Origin: Aspidapion aeneum
Lineage: Eukaryota; Arthropoda; Insecta; Coleoptera; Brentidae
Reading direction: 5' to 3'
Assembly (NCBI GenBank): GCA_963576565.1
Contig: OY755039.1
Location: forward strand, 24,690,602-24,754,601
Length of the DNA stretch: 64,000 nt
The translations under genes and the position numbers were made by a program. The notes under the pieces are model-generated. The model ran no database searches and had not been told where the DNA came from. It was given only the letters and a program-made list of their open reading frames with translations. Shown here piece after piece: positions 10,901 to 21,170 of this stretch; the first letter of the stretch is position 1; each line of letters starts with the position of its first letter.

Positions 10901-13184
10901 CATAGGGACAATCTTCGATCCCTTAGGTTTTCTTTGTCCCTTGTTGCTACAAGCAAAATTTATTTTGCAGCAGTTGTGGATATCGAAAATAGGCTGGGAC
11001 GAAGAACCAGATTCTTCTATCATCGACTCTTGGAACAAACTTCGTTCTGAATTCCCGCTTCTTTCCAATTTTCAATTACCCCGACAAATCAAACTGTCAA
11101 AAACCAATACCTGTCAAATCATCGGCTTCTGTGACGCTTCAATTCGAGGCTACGCAGGCGTCGTATATTTTCGTGTAGAAGAGGAAAACAATATATCTGT
11201 TTCTCTCATATCTGCAAAATCTAGGGTCGCGCCTATAAAGTCACAAACTTTGGCTAGGCTAGAACTCCTAGGCGCATTTCTTTTAAGCGAATTAATTGAC
11301 TTCGTTTTATCTAGCTATGAAGGAAAAATAACTTTTACAAATATCGTTACTTTCTGCGATTCGCAAGTCGTATTGCACTGGCTTTCATCCCCTCCTAATC
11401 GCTGGCAAACCTTTGTTGGAAATCGAGTCAGTAGAATCCAAGAAATCATTCCCTCAAACTCGTGGCGCTACATTCCTTCTGCTTTGAATGCAGCCGATAT
11501 TGCGTCACGAGGGGTCACCCCTTCACAGCTCATGTCACATGACATGTGGTGGAACGCACCGTCGTTTTTGTGGTCTCCCGAAAACGAATGGCCCGATTTT
11601 CATAAACCAAAAATGCCGATTGATTTCGGAGATATTAATCTGGAGGAAAAGCCAAAAGTATGTTGCAATGCGATAATTGATGTCAACTTCTTAGATCAGC
11701 TTCTTATCAAATATTCCTCTATATCAAAAATTCAACGTATCATTTGTTATGTCCTTCGAATAGTTAACCTTTTTCAAAACCATTCCTATCAAAAACCCAC
11801 TAAGCCGCCGGACCAAAAAGTTATTTTTGAGAATATTGTTTTTCCTACCACCGGTGAGATGCAAAGTGCGTTACACCTTCTTATCAAACGCGTGCAAGGT
11901 TCTTGTTTTTCTGAGCTTTTTTCCGCGTTATCTAAGGATAAACCAATACCGAAACCTTTGCGAAAACTTTCACCTTTTCTTGATGAGAATAATATCATTA
12001 GAGTCGGTGGCAGATTACAAAAATCTGACCTTTTGTCTTATTCTGCAAAACACCCCGTCTTACTTTCGAGTGACCATCGTTTAACTCCTCTTCTTATCGA
12101 GTCCGCTCATCGACAATATCTTCATCCTGGGTTTAAAACATTACATAATCTGCTTTTACAGCAATTTTGGATATTATCTGCCAGACGGGCAATTCAAAGA
12201 ACCATATCCAAGTGCTTGCAATGTTTTAGAATCAACCCTAAACCCTATAGACCGCCCATAATGAGTTCACTTCCCGCTCATCGAATCAATCAACTAAAAC
12301 CTTTTTCGAGTGTAGCTATCGACTTTTGTGGACCTTTCTTTGTGATTCCTCATCGTTACCGTGGTTGTAAAGCTTTCAAATCGTATGTCTGTGTGTTTGT
12401 CTGTACGGCCACACATTGCGTGCATTTGGAATTAACCATGGAACTGTCCACCGAAGGGTTCGTAGGTGCATTCCATCGATTCATTTCCAGACGCGGAAGC
12501 GTGACGCAATGCTGGTCAGATCAAGGCAGTAATTTTATAGGGTTTCGTAACCAATTACTGGATTACGCAAGAAGTGCTGCCACCAGACTTTCTATTCGTT
12601 GGCATCTGGGACCTCCTCTCAGTCCACATTTCAATGGCCTGGCAGAAGCTGGCGTCAAAAGTTTTAAAACTCACTTTGTACGAGTCGTCGGCGACCAGAA
12701 GTTGTCTATCATGGAGATGTCCACCCTTACCTGTCGCATAGAAGCCGTACTGAATAGTCGCCCTTTATCTCCTGCCTCTTCAGACCCACACGATCTTCAA
12801 CCTCTTACCCCTGGGCATTTTTTGACACTTGAACCCCTTAATTCAGAAATTCCGGAGTCAGATTTGTCCGAGGTTCCCCTAAATCGGCTCTCGAGATGGC
12901 AACTAATCCAAAAACTACATAATGATTTTTGGAAACGGTATTCTATAGAGTATTTGCATACGCTACAACAGCGACACAAGTGGACTGATTTGTTCCCAAA
13001 TATCAAATTAAATGATTTGGTTATCATAACAAGTGATCACATTCAATCGCCTTTGAAATGGCCGGTCGGTCGGGTCCTCGAACTGCATCCCGGCGGGGAC
13101 GGTCAGGTGCGTGTTGCGACGGTAAAAACGGTTACCGGTGTTTATAAGCGGCCAGTTGTAAAACTGTGCCTCTTGCCAAATTAA
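7920..13184 (+). CDS. BEL/Pao Gag-Pol polyprotein (BEL1), intact
   Basis: One uninterrupted frame of 1754 residues from the ATG at 7920; an in-frame ATG lies 42 bases upstream at 7878, but the 7920 start gives a MSVKK N-terminus comparable to the BEL2 start (MSTQK). Gag occupies about residues 1-350. A zinc knuckle C-X2-C-X3-H-X4-C lies at 358-370 and more Cys/His follow to about 425. The protease shows LLDSGSQ with Asp485. Reverse transcriptase has Asp820 and YIDD with Asp898-899. RNase H shows D1072, E1115, D1147 and D1193. Integrase has HX4H (1397, 1402), CX2C (1432-1435) and the D1468/D1534/E1576 triad, followed by a C-terminal domain with SRWQLIQKLHNDFWKR. Every catalytic residue expected for the family is present, so the product could be active. 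It would be cleaved into capsid and enzymes that copy the element's RNA and integrate the cDNA. Confidence 0.95.
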   Translation: MSVKKAAQKRKGFFICDHRVLCVVTEREKDERARNEFQVRYADLDETFDKCMLAHNDVIMLLDDSDDEEFKTQDAILSEARKYFYACKGVYSKIFPVEAPSFSGSYVRQNETPKLKELGIPIFRGDKKLWPSFFDLFNNIIDQNQSLSNVRKLQYLFSYLEDEPLKLISGISLSDQNYKIAYDKLVNRYQNKRDLANDALSSIMNSTLKNESAKELRNLIDTFSESLEILKSLSFDVDSWDFIIFFILLEKLDIPTRSNFEMSHANTNTEIPTFQSLFQFLEKRCKVLESLPQSTAPKKVPIYQKSNSMQNQSGQKPTYQNSNSMRNQFGQKPTYKSSNSPFIGLAGTSTNSSTGIKCFRCNQGHVLSKCQTFLDLSPIDRLSFVKQKKLCLACFHPLHNVDTCKSKYSCRTCNSKRHHTLTHILETNQESGSQDTSPVIHTPPVNNLHVSLNASGPSGTFLLCTAIIDVMDGCGNFQPVRALLDSGSQTGFISEKCIQRLNLPRRSYTTEIFGLNQMSSFTSKGLVQCHIKPQGQVTPLLNFEAIVVPQLCSNMPTFSLNDNQWKHLEDLKLADPSYFKSRPVDLVIGCELFAQIFKEGRVLGQVGQPSALETIFGWVVMGKVDEVGSLTERTSCFLTSHSPPLEVILPRFWEIEHLPKKQILSKEEKQAESIFTASIVRQPSGRFMVDLPFKDKINPDLGNTYPQAYRRFLLLENRLIKNPDLYTAYSSFMQDYIDSNHMSLVLSSQPKVDVSCFLAHHCVLKPESLSTKLRVVWDCSAVTPKNISLNDTLLSGPKLQKDIASLLLTFRLNPIAYIADIKQMFRQVLINPYHRPYQRILWRFSPQDPLSVWELSTVTFGMTCSPFLAMRTLNELAEREKERFPMASTVLKTSIYIDDILGTSPSLSEALSLQTELNDLLKSGGFELKKWASNCPELLATLPESDRQMPLSFDKEEPHFIKVLGLQWHPKNDIFSYQCRMKDKPPTKRSILSIIGTIFDPLGFLCPLLLQAKFILQQLWISKIGWDEEPDSSIIDSWNKLRSEFPLLSNFQLPRQIKLSKTNTCQIIGFCDASIRGYAGVVYFRVEEENNISVSLISAKSRVAPIKSQTLARLELLGAFLLSELIDFVLSSYEGKITFTNIVTFCDSQVVLHWLSSPPNRWQTFVGNRVSRIQEIIPSNSWRYIPSALNAADIASRGVTPSQLMSHDMWWNAPSFLWSPENEWPDFHKPKMPIDFGDINLEEKPKVCCNAIIDVNFLDQLLIKYSSISKIQRIICYVLRIVNLFQNHSYQKPTKPPDQKVIFENIVFPTTGEMQSALHLLIKRVQGSCFSELFSALSKDKPIPKPLRKLSPFLDENNIIRVGGRLQKSDLLSYSAKHPVLLSSDHRLTPLLIESAHRQYLHPGFKTLHNLLLQQFWILSARRAIQRTISKCLQCFRINPKPYRPPIMSSLPAHRINQLKPFSSVAIDFCGPFFVIPHRYRGCKAFKSYVCVFVCTATHCVHLELTMELSTEGFVGAFHRFISRRGSVTQCWSDQGSNFIGFRNQLLDYARSAATRLSIRWHLGPPLSPHFNGLAEAGVKSFKTHFVRVVGDQKLSIMEMSTLTCRIEAVLNSRPLSPASSDPHDLQPLTPGHFLTLEPLNSEIPESDLSEVPLNRLSRWQLIQKLHNDFWKRYSIEYLHTLQQRHKWTDLFPNIKLNDLVIITSDHIQSPLKWPVGRVLELHPGGDGQVRVATVKTVTGVYKRPVVKLCLLPN

Positions 13185-13415
13185 AAGTAATTTTAATTTT
13201 CTACCTTTTACCGGGTATTACAATAGGTTTTTTATTTTTAATTTTTTTTGAATTTTTTGTTTGTTTGTTTTGCCTTTTTCGGGATTTCGTTATATCTAAA
13301 TAAACTTACGATACTTATCTGTTTTCATTCATTTATATTTATCGGTCGATTCTTTTTCTTATATCTATATCTGTCCGGTTGAGATTCTAAATTTGTGTGT
13401 TTTGGAGGGCAGTTA
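13185..13415 (+). other. BEL1 3' untranslated segment with polypurine tract
   Basis: 231 bp between the stop codon and the 3' LTR. The purine-rich GGAGGGCAG at about 13404-13412 lies just upstream of the LTR start and is the best candidate for the plus-strand primer. Confidence 0.6.
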
Positions 13416-13887
13416 TGTTAGCTCCCGCTAAATTTCGCGGTTGTTTATATATATTTTTAAAAACACACAACTGTATGAAGGACAAAGCGCATTCCGCGTA
13501 TTTGGACATGCGCACCAACAACCAGGGAGATCATTGTCAATCGCCTAGAGAAAAAGGCGTGTTAATTTCGTTCTCCAACTATTTCAATTATCTACACCTG
13601 AAAGTGCTCGAATTTTGTGTACTGAAGCATACAACTAGAAACTTCAGCCCTTCAGCTACGTGGTGGCATCATTAGATCCATTCGGGGGCCCCTTGGAACG
13701 AGGAGAATTTGGCTGCAAAGGAGGTGAGTGCACTGATCTGATTACCGTTGTGTGGTTCCAACAATTTTACCTATGGACGTCTGATTATTTCGTAATTTCA
13801 TATCAATACATTTATGTTTGCTCGCGATATCATTAATTAATTTATACAGTTCATTGCATTTAGCGTTTTTCTATCCGCGGGCTAACA
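13416..13887 (+). repeat. BEL1 3' LTR
   Basis: A 472-bp repeat starting TGTTAGCTCC and ending GGGCTAACA, followed by the target duplication CCAGG at 13888-13892. Confidence 0.95.
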
Positions 13888-13892
13888 CCAGG

Positions 13893-14417
13893 TATCACTT
13901 GACCCACTTTCCCTCTTTAAAGTCAAGAGGTCAAAGCTACCCCAACTAGGAGTCGATAGATATAAATATTTTAAGAAAATAAAAATAATGTGTCCAAGGA
14001 TTTTTTCAAAAATTTACTTTAAATACTCATAATGGCATCCCGTATACGTTTTCTGTGAGCATATTACTTTAAATTAAAATTGATAATGATGATGATAACG
14101 AAACTGATTATACGTAAGTTTTATCTCTCCGCTTGTTTTGTAAAAAGAGTTTTTGCTTTTTTCTTTCTGGGTAATAAATTTTTTAGTATAAAATGGAAAA
14201 TAAATATATTTTGTTTACCTCACTTTACTGATAACGGTAATTACCACTTATGATTGGACAAGCTAACCTATGCACGTATTAATGCTAAAAACTGAACAGA
14301 ACAGATGTGGCTTTACTCACGCGTTGCGATCTGTATTGAGAAATGTTGAAGGAATAAGAACGATTCGCGCGCGCTCGCTTAAAGCACCTCTAGCGGTAGA
14401 TATGTAGGAATTACAAA
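13893..14417. other. Non-coding sequence
   Basis: No gene or bounded element recognised. An isolated ACTGATAACGGTAAT at about 14226 resembles the unit of the tandem array that follows. Confidence 0.5.
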
Positions 14418-14660
14418 CTGATAACGGTAATGACGCTCTTCCAGGGGTCGCGTAAAAAGTTATACTGATAACGGTAATGACGCTATTCCAGGGTATGTCT
14501 CAAAAATGTTACACTGATAATGGTAATGATGCTCTTCCAGGGTACGCGTTCAAAATATTATATTGATAACGGTAATGACGCTCTTCCAGGGTACGCGGTT
14601 GAAAATGTTATACTGATAACGGTAAAGACGCTCTTCCAGGGTACGCGTTTAAAATGTTAA
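14418..14660. repeat. Five-copy tandem repeat of about 49 bp
   Basis: Units begin at about 14418, 14465, 14514, 14563 and 14613. Each carries CTGATAACGGTAATGACGC then TCTTCCAGGGTACGCG and a short A/T-rich spacer. Unit length is 47-50 bp with few substitutions, indicating a young array. Confidence 0.9.
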
Positions 14661-14712
14661 TTTATAAAAAAAAAATAGGAAATAATATTTGTTTTTAACA
14701 GACGGCGATACT

Positions 14713-14715
<3 letters not shown>

Positions 14716-14783
<68 letters not shown>
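14716..14783. repeat. (TA)n microsatellite
   Basis: A nearly pure TA run, with a shorter continuation on the far side of the element inserted at 14784-14967 (about 14968-14998). Confidence 0.95.
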
Positions 14784-14786
<3 letters not shown>

Positions 14787-14967
14787 TCGAACCTCTCTAA
14801 CTTGAACCTCTCTAACTCAAACCTCTATAACTCGAACCTCTCTATAACTCGAACCTTTTAAGTGGTCCCTGCACTTTTTACATGTATTTTAACCTATGTA
14901 ACTCGAGTTTCTATAACTCGAACTGTTTTGGTTGTCCCTTCAGGTTCGAGTTATAGAGGTTCGACTG
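14784..14967. mobile_element. pogo-like MITE, 184 bp
   Basis: Ends are CAGTCGAACCTCTCTAAC and GTTATAGAGGTTCGACTG, inverted complements with a few mismatches, flanked by TA on both sides. Internal subrepeats of AACTCGAACC type are present. Such CAG-starting ends with TA duplication are typical of pogo/Tc1-like elements. A related longer copy starts at 52861 and carries the beginning of a transposase gene. This copy encodes nothing. Confidence 0.85.
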
Positions 14968-15059
14968 TATATATTTATATATATATATATATATATATAA
15001 ACATTAAACTAGACTTATAGAGCAATTTGCAAACCTCTATCTGGTTATGATAACGGAGC

Positions 15060-15324
15060 ATGACGTTTGGGCCAGTCTTACACAAATGTTAACAACACAT
15101 AGCAACTTCAGCATCAAACTAAATGTAGTGCTTTAGAGTAATATTGGAGGCAATTTTATTTCTACAAGAAAAGTAACTAATATACCAAACACTAATTTAA
15201 TTTTGGATGGTAACATGAAAGGGGTACCCTTTTTCAATAATGACCTAATACTTATACATGTTTTCTGGGTTATTTTGTCTGGTTCAGGCATTTTTTTTAC
15301 GCTGCTGCTTATGCGAGTCGGGCT
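15060..15324. other. Non-coding sequence
   Basis: Nothing recognised before the CAGTGGCGAATCAAGG motif near 15327. That G-rich motif resembles ends of hAT-like elements, but no matching second end was found. Confidence 0.4.
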
Positions 15325-15384
15325 CAGTGGCGAATCAAGGGGGGGCAGAGGGGCCTGGCCCTCCCCCCTCCTTGACATAAAACT

Positions 15385-15828
15385 TATATGGTGGGTGTGC
15401 TTTCGGGCTGTTCGGCCGTCGTCGTTGGAAATTCGTTCTCAACGTTTCGCCATCTCGAGTGGATGGCATCTTCAGGAGATGTTGACTGTTTGTCGGCTTC
15501 TCGAAGACTGGTGGTTAGTCTGTCGCGGGCGCAGGTTATATACGCTATGGTGGGCGGGGCGTATATCAGGGCTGGTCGGTGATTGGTCACTTTCCTGTGA
15601 TTCAGTTTTGTTGTTGTAAGCGAGCTGTTTAGTGTTTTTAAGAACCGGTACCCATGTTCTGTTAATTTTAAGAGTTTCTTCAGATCTGTTGAAGTTCTGC
15701 TGGTGTTTATTAATTTCGATTGCTTCTCTATAGAGTCTTGGATAGTATGAAGAGGAGGCGCAGAGAACTTGTGTGTCTTCGAATTTTATTCGGTGGTCTT
15801 CATTGTTTAGTGTGTGGTCAATCAATCA
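15385..15828 (-). pseudogene. Penelope-like element 3' fragment (GIY-YIG domain tail)
   Basis: Minus-strand translation gives DHTLNNEDHRIKFEDTQVLC then SSSYYPRLYREAIEINKH and NFNRSEETLKINRTWVPVL. That pattern (Asn-rich DHRI..F, YY.RL.REAIEI.KH, NFNR) is the C-terminal end of Penelope-like retroelement proteins, downstream of the GIY-YIG endonuclease. The frame continues into a degenerate tail (RPAHHSVYNLRPR), and the segment ends near a CATCTTCAG...GTTGACT region typical of the 3' end of these elements. The reverse transcriptase and the GIY-YIG core are missing. The fragment abuts repeat P copy 2 at 15825. Confidence 0.65.
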
Positions 15829-16265
15829 ATTCTCATCAGGATGTTTTTTATTTTATCAAAATCGGTTCAGTAGTAATGAATTTATAAGGAAAAAAATGCA
15901 GACATGATTGGCAAGGCAATCGTATAATATGCAAAACAATGGTTTAAACAAAAATATTTTTTTTTTAGAACAACTAAACCGATATTCCTGATTCGGACCT
16001 TGTTGTACGTGGCAAGAATGCAAATTTTTCACTAATTTAAAACAATATTTAAAGCATGTTCGCAACACAAGAATAAACGAGTATATTTGAAGGGTACATC
16101 TTAATTTCGTCCACCATCTTGGATTTTAAGATGGTGGACAAAAAATATATTTATTCAAAAGTGTGATTAATTCTCTATCAATCGCAGTTTGTCCCATTAT
16201 AATTATTTGTATATTTCAAAAGTTGTAATAAAAAAAAATTGTCCGGTTTTTTTTGGCCCACCAGG
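15825..16265. repeat. Dispersed repeat P, copy 2 (inverted relative to copy 1)
   Basis: Reverse-complement match to 5865-6290. It also contains a small internal hairpin at about 16108-16140 (TCCACCATCTT...AAGATGGTGGA) that copy 1 has lost or never had. Confidence 0.65.
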
Positions 16266-17231
16266 TATAAGGGAACTGCAGTTGAAAAATGTAGAAAACC
16301 AGTTTGTGTTTTTTTTTCACTTCACAGTTATGGACCGTCAAACTATTTTTTTTTTGGAAAAGAAACCCCCAACTTCTTTTTTATAAAATGTGATTTATTC
16401 TAGGTCCACCGTTGATAATACCGGTGCAGAATACGTTTTCAAACCTTTTAAATAAAATAAAAATATACTTAAATATTGTTCATTCTTTAAAAAACGCTTT
16501 TACTCACAAAAGTAAACCTTTGATGCCTGTTGGGAATACGATATATCTAAAAAATTTTAAAATTTCATCGGGTTCAAGCTGGAACGTTTTCGTACATTTT
16601 GGACTAATGCATAATGTATACTTGCTTGTAATAATGCAAAACTTGTCTATAGTTTACTACTACTGCACTCGTATGGCTGATCCATAAACAAAATAGGGTA
16701 GAGCTATCGTTTTGACTCGGTTAGTAGGCTAACATTTCTAGTAAAATGAGAGGAGGGTTCATGCACAACCAGACATGTCACATTTTTACCAAAATCGATT
16801 TTTTTGCAGATTTCTTTTCTTTCGCATAGTTTCTAGGGTTGGCCTTCATAAAATTCTCGAAAAGTAAGTACACACATCCTACAGTATTGAATAAATATAC
16901 TGTAGCCCAGCCATATTAATAATTCACCTGGAAAAAAAAATGGTGCAAACTGGATTTTTGTATAATTATTTGAGCTTCGCTAGATATAAGGCCCCAAATG
17001 TTCTAAAACTCAGTTTTTTATGATTTTCTCGAAAACTAATACAGTAGCCTCGCGCTAGTGTGAACACGAAAAAAATCTGCACGTTCATATCATGGAGACC
17101 GTTCACACTACGGAAGGTCTATTCTCAAACCGAAATATTAGGTTAGATATAATAAATCCATACCTATCTACATTTAAATGTAACTATTCTCATAATTTAG
17201 AGGAAATCTATAAGTTTCTGCTGAAATTAAC
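16266..17231. other. Non-coding sequence
   Basis: No gene. Sequence around 17040-17120 (CTCGCGCTAGTGTGAACAC) is loosely repeated in reverse at about 20060-20135, inside the loop of FB1. Confidence 0.45.
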
Positions 17232-17604
17232 AATCATAACAAAAACATTTCATGTAAAAAAAGCCAAGTACGCGAAAATTGCATTCCGTAAAAAGAATTG
17301 AGATAAAAGTAAAGCCAAGTTCTCCAATACAAATTTTAAAATGAAAGGTTCTTACTAGTTTGGAAATGTTTTTTTAAACTTTGCTATTACAGCCAAACTT
17401 CTTTATGTTCAATTTATCACTGTGCCTAAGAGTCATTTACAGCAGTCATAGCCAAGTTTAGAAAAATATTTCCAAACTAGTAAGAACCTTTCATTTTGAA
17501 ATTTGTATTGGAGAACTTGGCTTTACTTTTATCTCAATTCTTTTTACGGAATGACATTTTCGCGTACTTGGCTTTTTTTTACATGAAATGGTTTTGTTAT
17601 GATT
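17232..17604. repeat. FB1 left terminal hairpin
   Basis: Arms of about 170 bp (AATCATAACAAAAACATTTC...CATTTCCAAACT-type) fold on each other around a loop near 17400-17440. The same hairpin ends the element at 22589-22966. Confidence 0.85.
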
Positions 17605-17689
17605 TCACTTCTTTTTTAAAGGAATTGGATAATACTTAATTTAAAAATTTAAAGTAGGAAAATATGCGAAATATTGTTCAAAACTTTTG

Positions 17690-18370
17690 CAATGCCTTAC
17701 TTAAATTTTTGAGGTTTTTTAATTTTTTTCCATGGTTTTATCCTGGTTCCTATCAGCCTTCCAAACCTCAGCTCTCTAGCGTTTCTGAAAGTGCACAATG
17801 TTACTTTTACATAACTTTACATGTATAGGGGAGGGAAATAAATTAAAATTGTCGTGTTTTTAAATTTTTTCATATAGTTTTATCATATTGTCTTCCAGTC
17901 TCAAAAAGTTCAGCTCTCTAGCGTTTCTGGAAGTGGGCAGTGTTACTTTTACATAACTTTACAGTTATAGGGGAAGGAAGTACATTAGAATTTTGGGTTG
18001 TTTTAAATTTTTTCTATAACTTTATCATAGTCGCTATCGGTCTTCCAAAGCTCAGCTCTCTAGCATGTCTGGAAGCAGGCAATATTACTTTTACTTAACT
18101 TTACATTTATGGGGGAGGGAAGTAAATTAGAATTTTGGGGTGTTTTAATTTTTTCCTATAGTTTTATCATCGTTCCTATCAGTCTGCCAAATCTTAACTC
18201 TCTAGCATTTCTGGAAGTGGGCAATGCTACTTTTACATACCTTTAAATGTTTAGGGGAGGGGAGTCAATTATAATTTTGGGGTTTTTTGATTTTTACCAG
18301 GGGTTTGGTCATAATTTCTATCAGTCTGCCAAATTTCAGCTTTGTAGCATGTCAAGTACAGTAGAATATT
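17690..18370. repeat. FB1 left satellite array, about 5 units of 140 bp
   Basis: The landmark CTCTCTAGC.TTTCTGGAAG recurs near 17770, 17912, 18056, 18191 and 18345, and each unit holds a GGGGAGGGAAGTAAATT-type purine tract. Confidence 0.85.
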
Positions 18371-19015
18371 GATGATCTATACATGAGTGAGTGAGTGAGT
18401 CCGTGAGTGGCAACTACTTTATGGAATTCCATGAAACTTGGAGGGGTTGTTAACTCCATCGAGATCTACGACTGTGCAAAGTTTGAGATTCGTAGCTCAT
18501 TCCGAAGTCGAGTTTTAGGTAGGTCAAATATCGGCTGAAATGTTTCAAAAAAAGATGGTTACGGCGCCGGCGCGCGAACTTGGCGAGGCACTGCCGTGCC
18601 CTCAGATTTAAAATATCGACAAATACTACAATTTTATGAAACTTCAAAATTTACAAATCATTAGGTAATATACGATGTAATTTTAGTCCGAACTTATCTA
18701 GCTGACCCATGAGTGGCTGCTGCTCGGTCTCATACTTTCTTAAGCTCTAACACCTATGTTGTTTGTTTCCGACTATAATGTAACCACTTTAAGTGATTCC
18801 AAAACATATTTTCCTGAAACTTTTTCAGGTGTCTCCATTTCGTTGTCAGATTTGCCTCCCAAACTTACTTCTAGGAGCAAGAATTAAATACTTCTTGGTT
18901 TTTAGCATTTTACAAAGCATAAAATGAAATGGTACTAATATTTACAACAAACAACGAAGTTAAACTAAGTAATTCCCGGTGATTCTCCTAAATCTTACCA
19001 TTGTATTGTAAAAAT

Positions 19016-19998
19016 GTAAAAATGACAAATTGCAATATGCGTTGATCCTGCCTGAAAGACAAAGAGCTGCCGTAGGTCACGGACTATAGTTTGTTTTCTT
19101 TTATTTTTATTCGATCTTTTCATTGATCGATATTGTATAGCAGTTTTTCGCCTGCTTTTGTTTTTTGATTCTTTCGTATCTCGGTAGATGGCGCTTCTTG
19201 CGATAGTTTTCTCACTATTTACATTTGATTAGAGACAAAACCGTCTAATTAACTTCGCAAGATTTGTCACATTAACCAGCAGTGTTCTGAGGATTCCTAT
19301 AAGGACGAAACGGTTAACTGTCAACACTTATTAGGTGTCCATTAGATCTTGGACCCCCGTGAGGTTAAGCTTTCAGGCTACCCACGGAAAAATATGAGAG
19401 AAACAAAAACTCCTTTTTGCCCGATTAGTCACGAAACTTGTTTGATTTTTAAATTCACGGGTACGAAATTCCACGTTTGTTAGTATTGTTTGGCTTAAAA
19501 ATTCCGTTGATTGACGCTCACGTATCTTGATGACGGGTAAAAATGCAATATGCGTTGATCCGGCCTGAAAGACAAAGAGCTGTCGTAGGTCACGGACTAT
19601 TGTTTGTTTTCTTTTATTTATATTCGATCTTTTCATTGATCGATATTGTATAGCAGTTTTTTGCCTGCTTTTGTTTTTTGTTTCTCTCGTATCTCGGTAG
19701 ATGGCGCTTCTTGCGATAGTTTTCTCACTATTTACATTTGATTAGAGACAAAACCGTCTAATTAACTTCGCAAGATTTGTCACATTAACCAGCAGTGTTC
19801 TGAGGATTCCCATAAGAACGAAACAGTTAACTGTCAACACTTATTAGGTGTCCATTAGATCTTGGACCCCCGTGAGGTTAAGCTTTCAGGCTACCCACGG
19901 AAAAATATGAGAGAAACAAAAACTCCTTTTTGCCCGATTAGCCACGAAACTTGCTTGATTTTTAAATTCACGGGTACGAAATTCCACGTTTGTTATTA
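19016..19998. repeat. Repeat K, two direct copies 513 bp apart
   Basis: GCAATATGCGTTGATCC starts at 19032 and again at 19545, and the following 450 bp are nearly identical (AGACAAAACCGTCTAATTAA, TTAGATCTTGGACCCCCGTG, CGGAAAAATATGAGAGAAAC). Few differences separate them, so the duplication is recent. A rearranged copy lies at 31215-31665. Confidence 0.9.
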
Positions 19999-21170
19999 AC
20001 GCTTATTTCATACGATCGAGACTCGTTACTGTTTATACTACTGGATATATAATGTATTAATCTTCACTGTTCACACTACTGGGAGGTTCACACAAGCGTG
20101 TGTTCACACCAGCGCGAGTCTACTGTAACTATTTTGAAAAAAGTCGAGAGTGAAAAAATACGCAAAATCATTCGGTCTATACTATAAAATTAAGCAAAAA
20201 CCCTAACGTTTTAAAATATATATTTAAAAATAATGATTTTTTAAATTTAATTTTTTTTCCACAAAAAAAGTTTAAGACTACCCAAATCGATTGGCTATGG
20301 ACAACTTAATTTTAAGACGCCTGGTGTTTGCCTCAAATTTGAGTCAGAGCGCCTGTGTGACGTCTTATATCCAGGTTTGTGAATTTTTCCATGTTTTTTC
20401 ACATTCACTTTTGCTTTTAACTTTTGCCATATCAACTTTATAGAAAAATTGTATTGGTTGTGAATTATTTGCAATAGAACAAAAATTGATTTTTTTTTTA
20501 GTAAGCTTCACATCTTAAGAGCTATAAAAGATTATTTTAATATTAAAAAAATTTTAAAAACTTAAGAATGAGCAAAAAAGTTTAAAACTACCCTTGGTGG
20601 TGATGGAACACTTTAAGTCGTCAGGTGTTAGCCTCAAATTTAAATAGGAGAGCCTATATGCCGCCATAAATCCATAATGGCGGTATTTTAATTTTTCTTA
20701 CAAAATTTGGCTAATAACTTTTGCTAAATTACTTTTACAGAAAAACTGTCATTAAGGTTTTTGTTTGCAAGAAAACAGCGATGAATATACTAAAGAAATT
20801 AGCTTTATATCTTTGAAACAACTCTTTTTCATTTGATACCATTTTTCCCAAAAATGTTTAGCTCGCGGCACGTATTTTTCTATAAATAATGTTTTTTTCT
20901 GAAATTTTCGGCTGTCGGCCCTTTTTTCGTTTTTACTAAAAATTTGCTACTTAGCAACACAACGGGATTTTCTCCAAAATGTATTTAATTTTAGCCTGCT
21001 TCGTAGTTGTTTTCAATTTTTTAGTGGTTTTTTTATATTGCAAACCTTTTCAAAGGTGGGCCTTTTATGCCGAAAAGAACTTAATTTTTTAGAAATTTTA
21101 GCCCACAACTCTTATTTTTATTAACAAATATTTTTCCGCGGCGCGATTTGCCTTGTAGTTTTTTTATAAT

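Larger units (their letters stand above)
7089..13887 (+). mobile_element. Complete BEL/Pao LTR retrotransposon (BEL1)
   Basis: A 6.8-kb element with two near-identical LTRs (7089-7564 and 13416-13887) bounded by TGTTA...TAACA, a 5-bp target duplication CCAGG, a primer-binding-site candidate, one long Gag-Pol frame and a purine stretch before the 3' LTR. The domain order (Gag, zinc knuckles, aspartic protease, reverse transcriptase, RNase H, integrase) is that of the BEL/Pao order. No envelope-like gene follows. With an intact frame and closely similar LTRs it is the youngest-looking autonomous element in the window. Confidence 0.95.

Noticed and set aside
15203..15619. 138-codon plus-strand open frame
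   Set aside because: It is antisense to the Penelope-like fragment, whose minus-strand translation is clearly the meaningful one.
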